Shown here: piece after piece, positions 44,595 to 56,000 of the stretch | Layout of the letters: every line of letters begins with the position of its first letter | Numbering within the stretch: position 1 is the stretch's first letter | Assembly (NCBI GenBank): GCA_963707015.1 | Contig: CAVPOO010000007.1 | Location: forward strand, 372,001-436,000 | Reading direction: 5' to 3' | Length of the DNA stretch: 64,000 bases | Source of the DNA: CAVPOO01 sp963707015 | Lineage (GTDB): Bacteria > Pseudomonadota > Gammaproteobacteria > Thiohalobacterales > Thiohalobacteraceae | Translations under genes and position numbers: made by a program | Notes under the pieces: model-generated | The model's database searches: none | The model's input: only the letters and a program-made list of their open reading frames with translations | What the model was told of the DNA's origin: nothing

Positions 44595-45849
44595 TTGAAA
44601 ATCGTGGTTCTGGGCGCCGGCGTAATCGGCGTAACGACAGCCTATTATCTTGCCCGCGAGGGGCATTCCGTGACCGTGCTCGATGAGCAGGGAGAAACGG
44701 CCATGGGAACCACCTATGCCAACGGTGGACAGATCTCCGTCAGTCACCCGGAGCCCTGGGCCGCGCCTGAGGTGCCGCGTATGCTGCTGCGCTCGCTACA
44801 TCAGGCGGACGGCCCGTTACGGGTACGCTTATCCTGGGATCCGGCAATGTGGGCCTGGGGCCTGCGCTTTCTGCGCAACTGTACGACGCGACGCCGTCGC
44901 CGGCATACCGCTGCAATTGCGCGGCTGGCGCTCTATAGTCAAGCGCAGCTGCGTAAACTGTGCAAGGAGACGGACATCGACTTCGCGCATCATGTCTCGG
45001 GTACACTGCATCTGTTCACCGATCCCGGCGAACTCGAGCAGGCGTCCAGGCTGGCACAAGCGCGTCGGCAATTCGGCATAGTGCAACAACGCCTCGACCG
45101 GGATGCGCTGCCTGGCTATCGAGCCGGCTCTCGCCGCGGGTGCGGCGAGATTATGCGGCGGCATTTATGCACCCGCAGATGAAAGCGGTGACGCGTTTCT
45201 GTTTACCCAGAGCCTGGCGCGTGTCTGCGCGGCACAGGACGTTGCGTTTCTTTGCGGGACGCGGGTGGAAGGCTTCGAGCAGGATAATCAACGTATACGG
45301 GCCGTGATGACGACCCAAGGGCGTGTGTCCGCAGATTGCATCATCGTGGCGCTCGGGGTCGGCAGCGCCGCGCTCGTGCGTTCGCTCGGCATGCGCGTCC
45401 CGATCTATCCCGTCAAGGGTTATTCGGCCACCTTGCCGGTCAGTGATCGTCACGCCGCCCCTGACGTCAATATCATCTATGAAGCCAGGCGCATCGTCAT
45501 CAGCCGACTCGGCGCGCGGATCCGCATAGCGGGTGGCGCCGACGTTGCAGGCTATGACAGGGAACTGGATATCAGGCGTGCCCAGGCGGTGCTTTCGCCG
45601 GCCTTCACGCTGTTTCCGCAACTCGGGGACCGGGAGCAGGCAGTTTACTGGACCGGCCTGCGACCCATGACGCCCGACGGCCCGCCGCTACTGGGGCCGA
45701 CAGCTTATCGGAATCTTTTTCTCAACACCGGGCATGGCAGCCTCGGCTGGACCCTCGCCTGCGGTTCGGCCCGCGCTGTTGCGGATCTGATCAGCGGCAC
45801 CAGACCAGCGATCGATATCCAGGACTATGCACTCGCGCGTTTCGCCTGA
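44595..45849 (+). CDS. dadA: D-amino acid dehydrogenase (DadA-like), frameshifted
   Basis: The protein would oxidise D-amino acids at the membrane with FAD. The N-terminal half begins at TTG 44595 with the FAD-binding VVLGAGVIGVTTAYYLA and continues with TYANGGQISVSHPEPWAAP. It ends out of frame after RLDRDAL. The C-terminal half continues in the next frame with LAIEPALAAGAARLCGGIYA and PVKGYSATLP. It ends with YWTGLRPMTPDGPPLLGP and the GHGSLGWTLACGSARAVADL block. The break lies near 45105-45118. Apart from this single-base shift the coding sequence is well preserved, so either a very recent mutation or a sequence error is likely. Confidence 0.85.
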
Positions 45850-46049
45850 GCTGTGTCGTTTGCAGGGACGTATTTCCGGTTACCGCAGTCACGCGGGTGT
45901 TACAGGGAGGTATCTGGTCGAGAACGGTCTGATCATGGCATTGCACGCGAAGTTGTCGCCCACTCGGAGAGTATTTCGCAACCGAGTAATGGTTTTCGCT
46001 TACGTCGCAAAGTGATAAAGTCCCGCCGGAGTAACAACCTGGTGCATGG

Positions 46050-46944
46050 ATGCTGCGGCTTTTTTTGCTGATTTTTTTGGGCTACGGGTGGACCCTGCCA
46101 GTGGTGGCCGGTCCACTTCTGGATGCCGCGAAGGCCGGTAATGCTGCGCGTATTGCCGCATGTCATCGACAGCGGTGCGGCTGTGCACGAGCGGGGACCG
46201 CAGGGCGACACGCCGCTGCATTGGGCGGCCTTTCACGGGCAGGAGACCGTCGTTGCGCAGCTCATCGCCCGGGGGGCTGACGTCAGTGCCGCAGTCGACG
46301 ATGGCAACATACCCTTGCACCAGGCCGCCTATCGCGGCCATACAGACGTCGTCAAGCTGCTGATTGCGCACGGCGCAGAGATCAACCGTCGGACGCGTAA
46401 TGGCGTAACGCCGCTCGGCTGGGCAAAGCGCAATGGCCATAAAACTGTGGCCCAGGTCCTCATCGCCCACGGTGCGCGAGACGGAGCTGCCCCTGCCACT
46501 GATGGTGCCCTGGCGCGCCGTCAGACAGGCGTTGCCTTACGGCGTGCAGATCCGCTACCCGACGCCGTGCTGTTTGCCGCGCTGGGTTATCTGCCGTCCC
46601 TGAACGGCACATCGATGGATACCTCCGCCATACCTCAACCCGCATTGTTCCTCGCCAAGCAGGCAGAGCGACCACATCGGGCGGGCGGATTCCGCGTTCA
46701 GCTCGCGGCGATGCACAGTGAGCTGCGCGCCCGCGAGATGTGGCAGGAGTATCTGACCCGGCACGCTGCGGTCCTCGGCAAGCTGCAACTCACCGTGGAA
46801 CCGGCGCATGTCAACGGGGTGTCTTTCTATCGGGTCCAGGGCGGGCCCTTAACGAAGGCGGAGGCCCGTACTGCCTGTGTCGAGTTAAGGCGCGACAACC
46901 AGGCGTGCATGGTGGTCAGCATCTCCGCAAGGGTGAACCCGTAA
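46050..46944 (+). CDS. Secreted ankyrin-repeat protein with SPOR domain, frameshifted
   Basis: ATG 46050 begins a signal peptide (MLRLFLLIFLGYGW) and the first ankyrin repeat (LLDAAKAGNAARIA). The frame shifts near 46158-46165, after which VIDSGAAVHERGPQGDTPLH and three further ankyrin repeats follow (for example NIPLHQAAYRGHTDVVKLLI). The C-terminal ~80 residues, from FRVQLAAMHSELRAREMW, look like a SPOR domain, which binds denuded peptidoglycan at division sites. The protein is probably periplasmic or outer-membrane linked. The frameshift position is clear from repeat continuity; its reality is not. Confidence 0.75.
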
Positions 46945-47046
46945 AGCGTCTTGCGGAATTAACTGTAGGGAACGACGTAATGGCACATCAGCCGTAGTGG
47001 CACGGACCAGACAATGAACTGTCGACGCCCGGACCGGGCTGGCGCG

Positions 47047-50000
47047 TTACGCCGGGATGCGCGCCCTGTTGGCCGGCAGATCCTCGCTGTTATGTCTCCT
47101 CAGAAGCTCGATCACTGCATCTTCCGGAACCGGCTTACTGAGTAAATAGCCCTGCACCTCGTCGCATCCAAGGCCCGCAAGGAAGGCCTTTTGTGCAGTG
47201 TTCTCCACACCCTCCGCGACCACCGCGAGTCCCATACTGTGGGCCATGGCGATAATCGCGGTGATAATCAGCTCATCCTGTTTGTCGGGAACCGTACCGC
47301 TGAGGAAAGAACGATCAATTTTCAGGGTGTTGAGGGGCAGATGTTTGAGGTACGCGAGCGACGAATAACCGGTCCCGAAATCATCCACGGCGAGATGGAT
47401 GCCGGCTTTATGCAGTTCCCTGAGTATCCGGATTGCCATATCATAGTTTTCCATCACGACCGTTTCCGTGATTTCCACCTCCAGGAGCCGCGGTTCCAGT
47501 CCGGTGGCCGCGAGTGTCGTGATGATCCGTTCGTGGAGGTCCTCCTGACGGAATTGCAATGCCGACAGATTCACCGCCACACCTACATCTACAAAACCCG
47601 CATCGACCCACTGCCTGGCCTGGTTGCAGGCCGTCCGGGTGACCCACTCCCCGATCGCGTTGATCAGCCCGGTACGCTCTGCCACGGGAATGAAGTCGGC
47701 GGGTGACACGGAGCCGAGTTTCGGGTTGTTCCAGCGGATCAGGGCCTCCATGCTGGTGACTTTGCCCGTCTGCAGGTCGATCTTGGGCTGGTAATGGAGT
47801 GACAGCTCACCTTGTTCCAACGCATGATGCAGCTGACTTTCAAACCACAGATGTTTGTAGGATGACTGGTTGAGATCGGCGGAATAGAACGCATAGTTGT
47901 TCCGGCCAAGACGCTGCTTTGCGCTATATCGGGCCGCATTCGCGTTTTGCATAAGCACGTCGGCGCTATCGCCGTCATGTGGATAGAGACTGATGCCCAC
48001 ACTGCAGGTGAGAAATATCTCATGGCCGTCGATTTCCAGCGGCTGCGACATATTGTCCAGGATCCGCTTGACGATCCAGGTCACCATATCACCGTCCTGC
48101 AAATCCGTCAGCAGGATGCCGAATTCGTCGGCGCCGGTACGGGACACCGTCGGACTCGCTGTATCACCATCCAGCAGTGATACCGTATCGGTGTTCCTCA
48201 AGATCTCTACCAGCCGGTCGGCCGCCTTTTTCAGCAGCTGATCGCCGACAACAAAACCCAGCGCATCGTTAATGCGTTGAAACATATCGATGTCCAGCAC
48301 AATAATCGCGGCGGTCCGGTCGTATCGCTGCCCCCGAGCCAGTGCCTGACTGACCCGATCGTAAAATAGGAGCCGGTTCGGTAATCCGGTGACCGTATCG
48401 CGGCCATCCCTTTGTGTGAGGGTACTCTGGGCATAGGTGAGTTCTTCTTCCAGCTCCGCGACCCTGCTTTGCAGCCGCTTGAGATCGCGCGATTCGGCCA
48501 CCTGTGCCGACAGCTTCTTGGCCGCCAGGGCGATGTCTCCGTCCTGGCTGTCACTGACCTCAGGCCCGGGCTCGTGGTCTGGCGCCTGTTGCTCGCCGGA
48601 GACCTCCGTGTCCCCCCAGGCTATCACGCGGTTGCGCCCACTTTCCTTCGCAACATAGAGTGCCTTGTCGGCACAGTTGATCAGTTCGCCCGGGTTACCG
48701 ATATCCTCAGTGAGTGCGGCGACGCCAAAACTGGCGGTGATTCGCACCGAGGCCGTGAAACGTCCCTGGGAGGCACCTTTCACCTTGATTCTGAGTCGCT
48801 GCGCAATCTTGGCGGCACCCGCGCGGTCCACACCCGGCAGAATGATGCAAAACTCCTCACCCCCATAGCGCCCCACCAGGTCGTCGGGGCGCGCATTGGA
48901 CCTGAGCTCACTTGTCACTAGCTGAATGACTTTGTCACCGGTCGCGTGCCCGTAGCGATCATTGATCGACTTGAAGTGGTCGATATCGACCATGATGCAC
49001 GCAAGCTCGGTATTTTTCTGGGTTGCGTCCAGGAACAGGAACTCGGCCTTTTCAAAAAATGCGCGCCGATTGAGACAACCAGTCAGGGGATCCCGCGTCG
49101 CCAGGTACTCCAGCTCAACGGTCTTGTCCTGCAGCGCCTTGCGCGATTTCTGCAGCTGAGTGACGGTTTGCCTTAACTCAACCTGTTTCTTTTCCAGATC
49201 GGTCAGGTCATCAAAGGTCGCAAGCGCACCACGCACGGCCCCTTTGCCGTCCGTAATGGGCGTCGTATTCACCATGAAGGTGTGCGTACCCTCACGCTGG
49301 CTCTCGTACTTCAGGGGCACACCGTTGCACCGCTTATTCTCGGCTAACGTAACGTGCCACGGGAAAGGCTCTGGCCCTCTCTGTTCGCTGTCACCCGCCC
49401 AGGCCAGGTGAGACAGCTTACGGCCGAGCAGAGCATCGTCCGAGGACTCGATCTTTTCGGCAAAACTGGTATTGGCAAGAATGATCTGTTCCTTCTCATC
49501 CACGATCACAAGGCCCTCGGCCAGGGCATTGAAGGCCGATTTGACGCGCTCGGGAATCACCGAGCGCGGATCGAGTTCGCGCAAGGTTCGCTTGATGAAA
49601 AACAGATAGGCAGCAAACCCCGCAATTGTGAAGAAAAGAATCAGGGGAAAGAGTGAGTGACTGATACCCAGCAGTAAGCCGGTGCCCTTGAGGTCTCGAA
49701 AGGTAACCTCTACGGTACCCCAACGTCGTTTGCCCTGAAAGATAGGCACCTGAACGTGCGTGGACGTCGATTTACCCAGAGGAATATCAATCCAGTTGGC
49801 AGCGTGGTCACCGCTCTCCGCCAGCACTCTGCCGTTGGCGGTTCGGATAGCCGCCGACATGACGTCTTTTTCTCTCGCGACCAGGGTGTCCAGCGTCGCG
49901 TGGATGAGGTCCGTCTCACCGCGGTTAATGGCCAGAGAAAACTGTACCGCAAGGGACTCACAGAACTGTTTGTCGACCTTCGAGACGCCCTCGATCCTCA

Positions 50001-50098
50001 TTGGGCACAACGCCGATCAGATCGCCGAGCAACAGCAGACTGACGGTCAGCATCACCAGACCAAAGCTGACTTTCCTTGTCGGTGTAAACCACGTCAT
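47047..50098 (-). CDS. Membrane GGDEF-EAL protein with tandem GGDEF, frameshifted near N-terminus
   Basis: This c-di-GMP enzyme of about 1,015 residues has an N-terminal transmembrane helix (FGLVMLTVSLLLLGDLIGVV), a small periplasmic sensor region and a second helix (LFPLILFFTIAGFAAYLFFI). Then come a PAS domain, an intact GGDEF domain (RYGGEEFCI with RPDD inhibitory site), a degenerate GGDEF domain (RTGADEF) and an EAL phosphodiesterase domain. EAL residues are intact: MEALIRW, EITETVVM, VDDFGTGYSS, LKIDRSF and AEGVEN. The natural start is probably ATG 50098. The frame shifts near 49985-49992, between EGRQ and FCESLAVQ, so only 47047-50010 is one open frame. It follows the giant surface-protein gene and probably tunes c-di-GMP for it. 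Confidence 0.85.
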
Positions 50099-53000
50099 CA
50101 GACTGTCTCTTTCGGAGCTGTTCCTTGTTTCAGGAGATGGCGACGAAGTAAAGATGCTCTCTGACTCTATGTCGTTGGTTTCTTGAGAATCTTTATCGCG
50201 ACCACCCGATCTGCGCTTCTTTTCCTTGGTCCTGGCGAGAACCGGCAGCGGGTCGAATTCCCGCCACAGCGGCAGAGTCGATATCAGACTGGCGGAGAGA
50301 TAACCCGCCCGCAACAGCCAGCTGACGTAACCCACCGTGAAGCTGACTGTGAGGCCGGTAGCCGTCGTCGTGGTCAGCACCTGATCGTCCCTGTACCAGG
50401 ACTCGTCACGGTCATCCATCTGGTCCATCATCGCCTCGATAGACTCCCAGATGGCCGTATCAGGCTGCAGCGTGAAGGAGCGTCTTCGCGTAAATGAGTG
50501 GATCCGCCAGTCCCTGCCGGATCGCGTAGCGGACGAGTTGAACTGACGTCGGCCCGTCATCGTCGTGCGACTGGAGGGTTCTGATCAACCAGCGCAACTG
50601 ACCCGGATAGCGAGACGTCGGCTTGCGTGGGAACGCCCCGGCCCAAGCCCGGAATAGCATCGGCCGCGGGACCCGCCGTCTTCGTGGTCGCCGACTCGGA
50701 ACCTGGGGTCCCCGTGTCGCTGGGCTCCTCAGCAGCTGGATCCATGTACACCCCTTTCACGACCGTGAGCACTGGCTCCCGCGCCGGGAGATCAAGCGTG
50801 TCTTCGATCAGTTGATCGAGTGGCGGTAGTGTGTTCTGTACAATGCCGGTCGGGGCACTGGCAACAACCGATATGCTGATTTGATCCATCGCATTCAGTG
50901 CGCCACCTGTGCCAGCGTTCCCCAGATCGTCAGTTATGATCTGTATAGCAGCCGTTCCCTGGTAATCCAGGTCAGGCTGGAAGATCAACCCGTTTAGTGC
51001 GGTGTTGATATCAGCGGCAGTTCCCATAAATGTCATCGTAACGTCGCCACTTCCATCGCCGGCAGTGAAACTCAGCCCAGTGGTTCCTGCCAGACTCAAG
51101 GTGCCGTTTGAGGCACTGAGCGTGACTTCCATCGCAGCTCCACTTGCATCCGGATCGGCGATAGTGATGCTGTTGCCATTCAGGCTGGAGAATATCAGGG
51201 GCGTATTCCCGGATGTGCTCTGCGTAGCCGGGACATTGTGTATTGGCGCGTCGTTGACCGGGGTGATATCGAGGCTCGCACTGCCGGCGACCGTGTCGAT
51301 CCCGTCGGTGATCGTGTAGCTGAAGCTCACCGCGGTGTCATCGTTCAGGGCCGGGGTGTAGGTCCAGGTGCCGTCGCCGTTGTCGACCAGCGTGCCGGCA
51401 CCGGCGCTGATGGCGAGATTCGTCGCGGTCAGCGCATCGCCCTCGATGTCCGAGGCATTGACGAGCAGCTCGGCCTGGGTGATCAGGCGTGCCCCGCTGT
51501 CCTCGGCAATCGGCGCCAGCGTGACGGGCGTGGTGGTGGGCGCGTCATTGACCGGGGTGAAATCGAGGCTGGCGCTGCCGGCGACCGTGTCGGTCCCGTC
51601 GGTGATCGTGTAGCTGAAGCTCACCGCGGTGTCATCGTTCAGGGCCGGCGTGTAGGTCCAGGTGCCATCCCCGTTGTCGACCAGCGTGCCGGCACCGGCA
51701 CTGATCGCCAGGCCAGTGGCCGTGAGGCTGTCGCCCTCTATGTCCGAGGCATTGGCGAGCAGCTCGGCCTGAGTGATGATCCGGGCCCCGCTGTCCTCGG
51801 CGATGGGAACGAGCGTGACCGGACTTGTGGTCGGGGCATCGTTGACCGGCGTGATATCCAGCGTGGCCGAGCCGGCCACGGTATCCGTCCCGTCGGTGAT
51901 GCTGTAACTGAAGCTCACTGCGGTGTCATCATTCAGGGCCGGCGTGTAGGTCCAGGTGCCATCCCCGTTGTCGACCAGCGTGCCGGCACCGGCACTGATC
52001 GCCAGGCCAGTGGCCTTGAGGCTGTCGCCCTCGATGTCCGAGGCATTGGCCAAGAGCTCCGCCTGGGTGATGATCCGGGGCCCGCTGTCCTCAGCGATGG
52101 GCGCGAGCGTCACCGGAGTTGTCGTCGGGGCATCGTTGACCGGGGTGATGTCGAGGCTGGCGCTGCCAGCCACCGTGTCGGTCCCGTCGGTGATCGTATA
52201 GCTGAAGCTGACCGCGGTGTCATCGTTGAGCGCCGGCGTGTACGTCCAGGTGCCGTCGCCGTTGTCGACCAGGGTGCCATTGCCGGCGCTGATGGCAAGA
52301 TTGGTCGCCGTCAGCGTATCGCCCTCGATGTCCGAGGCATTGGCGAGCAGCTCGGCCTGAGTGATGATCCGGGCCCCGCTGTCCTCGGCGATGGGAACGA
52401 GCGTGACCGGACTTGTGGTCGGGGCATCGTTGACCGGCGTGATATCCAGCGTGGCCGAGCCGGCGACCGTGTCGGTCCCGTCGGTGATCGTGTAGCTGAA
52501 GCTCACCGCGGTGTCGTCGTTGAGCGCCGGCGTGTAGGTCCAGGTCCCGTCGCCGTTGTCGACCAGGGTGCCGGCACCGGCGCTGATGGCGAGATTGGTC
52601 GCCGTCAGCGGATCGCCCTCGACATCGCGCCGCATTGGCCAGCAGCTCGGCCTGAGTGATGATCCGGGCCCGCTGTCCTCGGCGATGGGGACGAGCGTGA
52701 CCGGGCTCGTCGTCGGCGCATCGTTGACCGGCGTGATGTCCAGGCGTCGCGCTGCCGGCCAGCGGTATCCGTGCCGTCGGTGATGCTGTAGCTGAAGCTG
52801 ACCGCAGTGTCGTCGTTCAGGGCCGGGGTGTACGTCCAGGTACCGTCGCCGTTGTCCACCAGGGTGCCGGCACCGGCGCTGATCGCCAGGCCAGTGGCCG
52901 TCAGGCTGTCGCCCTCGACGTCCGAGGCATTGGCCAGCAGCTCAGCCTGGGTGATGATCCGGGCCCCGCTGTCCTCGGCGATGGGAACGAGCGTGACCGG

Positions 53001-56000
53001 GCTCGTCGTCGGCGCATCGTTGACCGGCGTGATGTCCAGGCTGGCACTGCCGGCCACGGTATCCGTCCCGTCGGTGATCGTATAGCTGAAGCTGACCGCG
53101 GTGTCATCGTTCAGGGCCGGCGTGTACGTCCAGGTACCGTCGCCGTTGTCGACCAGCGTACCGGCACCGGTACTGATCGCCAGGCCAGTGGCCGTGAGGC
53201 TATCGCCCTCGATGTCCGAGGCATTGGCGAGCAGCTCGGCCTGGGTAATCACGCGTACGCCGCTGTCCTCGGCAATCGGCGCGAGCGTCACCGGAGTTGT
53301 CGTCGGGGCATCGTTGACCGGCGTAATGTCGAGGCTGGCGCTGCCAGCCACCGTGTCGGTCCCGTCGGTGATCGTATAGCTGAAGCTGACCGCGGTGTCA
53401 TCGTTCAGGGCCGGCGTGTACGTCCAGGTACCGTCGCCGTTGTCGACCAGCGTGCCGGCACCGGCACTGATGGCGAGATTGGTCGCCGTCAGCGTATCGC
53501 CCTCGATGTCCGAGGCATTGGCCAAGAGCTCCGCCTGGGTGATGATCCGGGCCCCGCTGTCCTCGGCGATGGGCGCAAGCGTCACCGGAGTTGTCGTCGG
53601 GGCATTATTGACCGGCGTAATGTCGAGGCTGGCACTGCCGGCCACGGTGTCGGTCCCGTCGGTGATCGTATAGCTGAAGCTGACCGCGGTGTCATCGTTG
53701 AGCGCCGGCGTGTACGTCCAGGTACCGTCGCCGTTGTCGACCAGCGTACCGGCACCGGCACTGATCGCCAGGCCAGTGGCCGTGAGGCTATCGCCCTCGA
53801 TGTCCGAGGCATTGGCCAAGAGCTCCGCCTGGGTGATGATCCGGGGCCCGCTGTCCTCAGCGATGGGCGCGAGCGTCACCGGAGTTGTCGTCGGGGCATC
53901 GTTGACCGGGGTGATGTCGAGGCTGGCGCTGCCAGCCACCGTGTCGGTCCCGTCGGTGATCGTATAGCTGAAGCTGACCGCGGTGTCATCGTTGAGCGCC
54001 GGCGTGTAGGACCAGGTCCCGTCGCCGTTGTCCACAAGGGTGCCGGCACCGGCGCTGATCGCCAGGCCAGTGGCCGTGAGGCTGTCGCCCTCGACGTCCG
54101 AGGCATTGGCCAGGAGCTCAGCCTGGGTGATGATCCGGGCCCCGCTGTCCTCGGCGATGGGAACGAGCGTGACCGGGCTCGTCGTCGGCGCATCGTTGAC
54201 CGGCGTGATGTCCAGGCTGGCGCTGCCGGCGACCGTGTCGGTCCCGTCGGTAATCGTGTAGCTGAAGCTCACCGCAGTGTCGTCGTTCAGGGCCGGGGTG
54301 TACGTCCAAGTACCGTCGCCGTTGTCCACCAGGGTGCCGGCACCGGCGCTGATCGCCAGGCCAGTGGCCGTGAGGCTGTCGCCCTCGACGTCCGAGGCAT
54401 TGGCCAGGAGCTCAGCCTGGGTGATGGTCCGGGCCCCGCTGTCCTCGGCGATGGGAACGAGCGTGACCGGGCTCGTCGTCGGCGCATCGTTGACCGGCGT
54501 GATGTCCAGGCTCGCGCTGCCGGCCACGGTATCCGTCCCGTCGGTGATGCTGTAGCTGAAGCTGACCGCAGTGTCGTCGTTCAGGGCCGGGGTGTACGTC
54601 CAGGTACCGTCGCCGTTGTCCACCAGGGTGCCGGCACCGGCGCTGATCGCCAGGCCAGTGGCCGTGAGGCTGTCGCCCTCGACGTCCGAGGCATTGGCGA
54701 GCAACTCGGCCTGGGTGATCAGGCGAGCCCCGCTGTCTTCCGCAATGGCGGTCAGCGTGACCGGCGTGGTGGTGGGCGCATCATTGACGGGCGTGATGTC
54801 GAGGCTCGCACTGCCGGCCACGGTGTCCGTCCCGTCGGTGATGCTGTAGCTGAAGCTGACCGCAGTGTCATCGTTGAGCGCCGGCGTGTAGGTCCAGGTA
54901 CCGTCGCCGTTGTCAACCAGCGTGCCATTGCCGGCGCTGATGGCGAGATTGGTCGCCGTCAGCGTATCGCCCTCGACATCACTCGCATTGGCTAAGAGCT
55001 CGGCCTGGGTGATCAGGCGGGCCCCGCTGTCCTCGGCGATGGGCGCGAGCGTGACCGTAGTCGTCGTCGGCGCATCATTGACCGGCGTGATATCCAGCGT
55101 GGCCGAGCCAGCCACGGTATCCGTCCCGTCGGTAATCGTGTAGCTGAAGCTCACCGGGGTGTCATCATTCAGGGCCGGCGTGTACGTCCAGGTCCCGTCG
55201 CCGTTGTCGACCAGGGTGCCGGCACCGGCACTGATCGCCAGGCCAGTGGCCGTGAGGCTGTCGCCCTCGATGTCCGAGGCATTGGCGAGCAACTCGGCCT
55301 GGGTGATCAGGCGAGCCCCGCTGTCCTCGGCGATAGGAGCGAGCCTGACAGGACTGGTGGTGGGCGCGTCATTGACCGGCGTGATATCCAGCATGGCCGA
55401 GCCAGCCACGGTATCCGTCCCGTCGGTAATCGAGTAGCTGAAGCTCACCGCGGTGTCATCATTCAGGGCCGGCGTGTAGGACCAGGTCCCGTCGCCGTTG
55501 TCCACCAGGGTGCCGGCACCGGCACTGATGGCGAGATTAGTCGCAGTCAGCGCATCGCCCTCGACATCACCCGAATTGGCCAAGAGCTCGGCCTGGGTGA
55601 TGATCCGGCCCCCGCTGTCTTCCGCAATTGCGGTCAGCGTGACCGGGCTCGTGGTCGGCGCATCGTTGACCGGGGTGATGTCGAGGCTCGCACTGCCGGC
55701 GACCGTGTCGGTCCCGTCGGTGATGCTGTAGCCGAAGCTCACCGCGGTGTCATCATTCAGGGCCGGCTTGTAGGTCCAAGTGCCGTCGCCGTTGTCGACC
55801 AGCGTGCCATTGCCGGCGCTGATGGCCAGGCCAGTGGCCGTGAGGCTGTCGCCCTCGACATCACCCGCATTGGCCAAGAGCTCGGCCTGAGTGATGATCC
55901 GGGCCCCGCTGTCTTCGGCGATGGGCGCGAGCGTGACAGGACTGGTGGTCGGCGCGTCATTTATTGGAGCAACATTTATCGAAACGGTATCAGTGTCGCT

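Noticed and set aside
52807..55437. Regularly spaced plus-strand open frames of 92 codons
   Set aside because: They are antisense shadows of the 294-bp coding repeats; the minus frame carries the conserved domain.
51256..55961. CRISPR-like periodic repeat
   Set aside because: The 294-bp period is in frame, encodes protein repeats and has no spacers.
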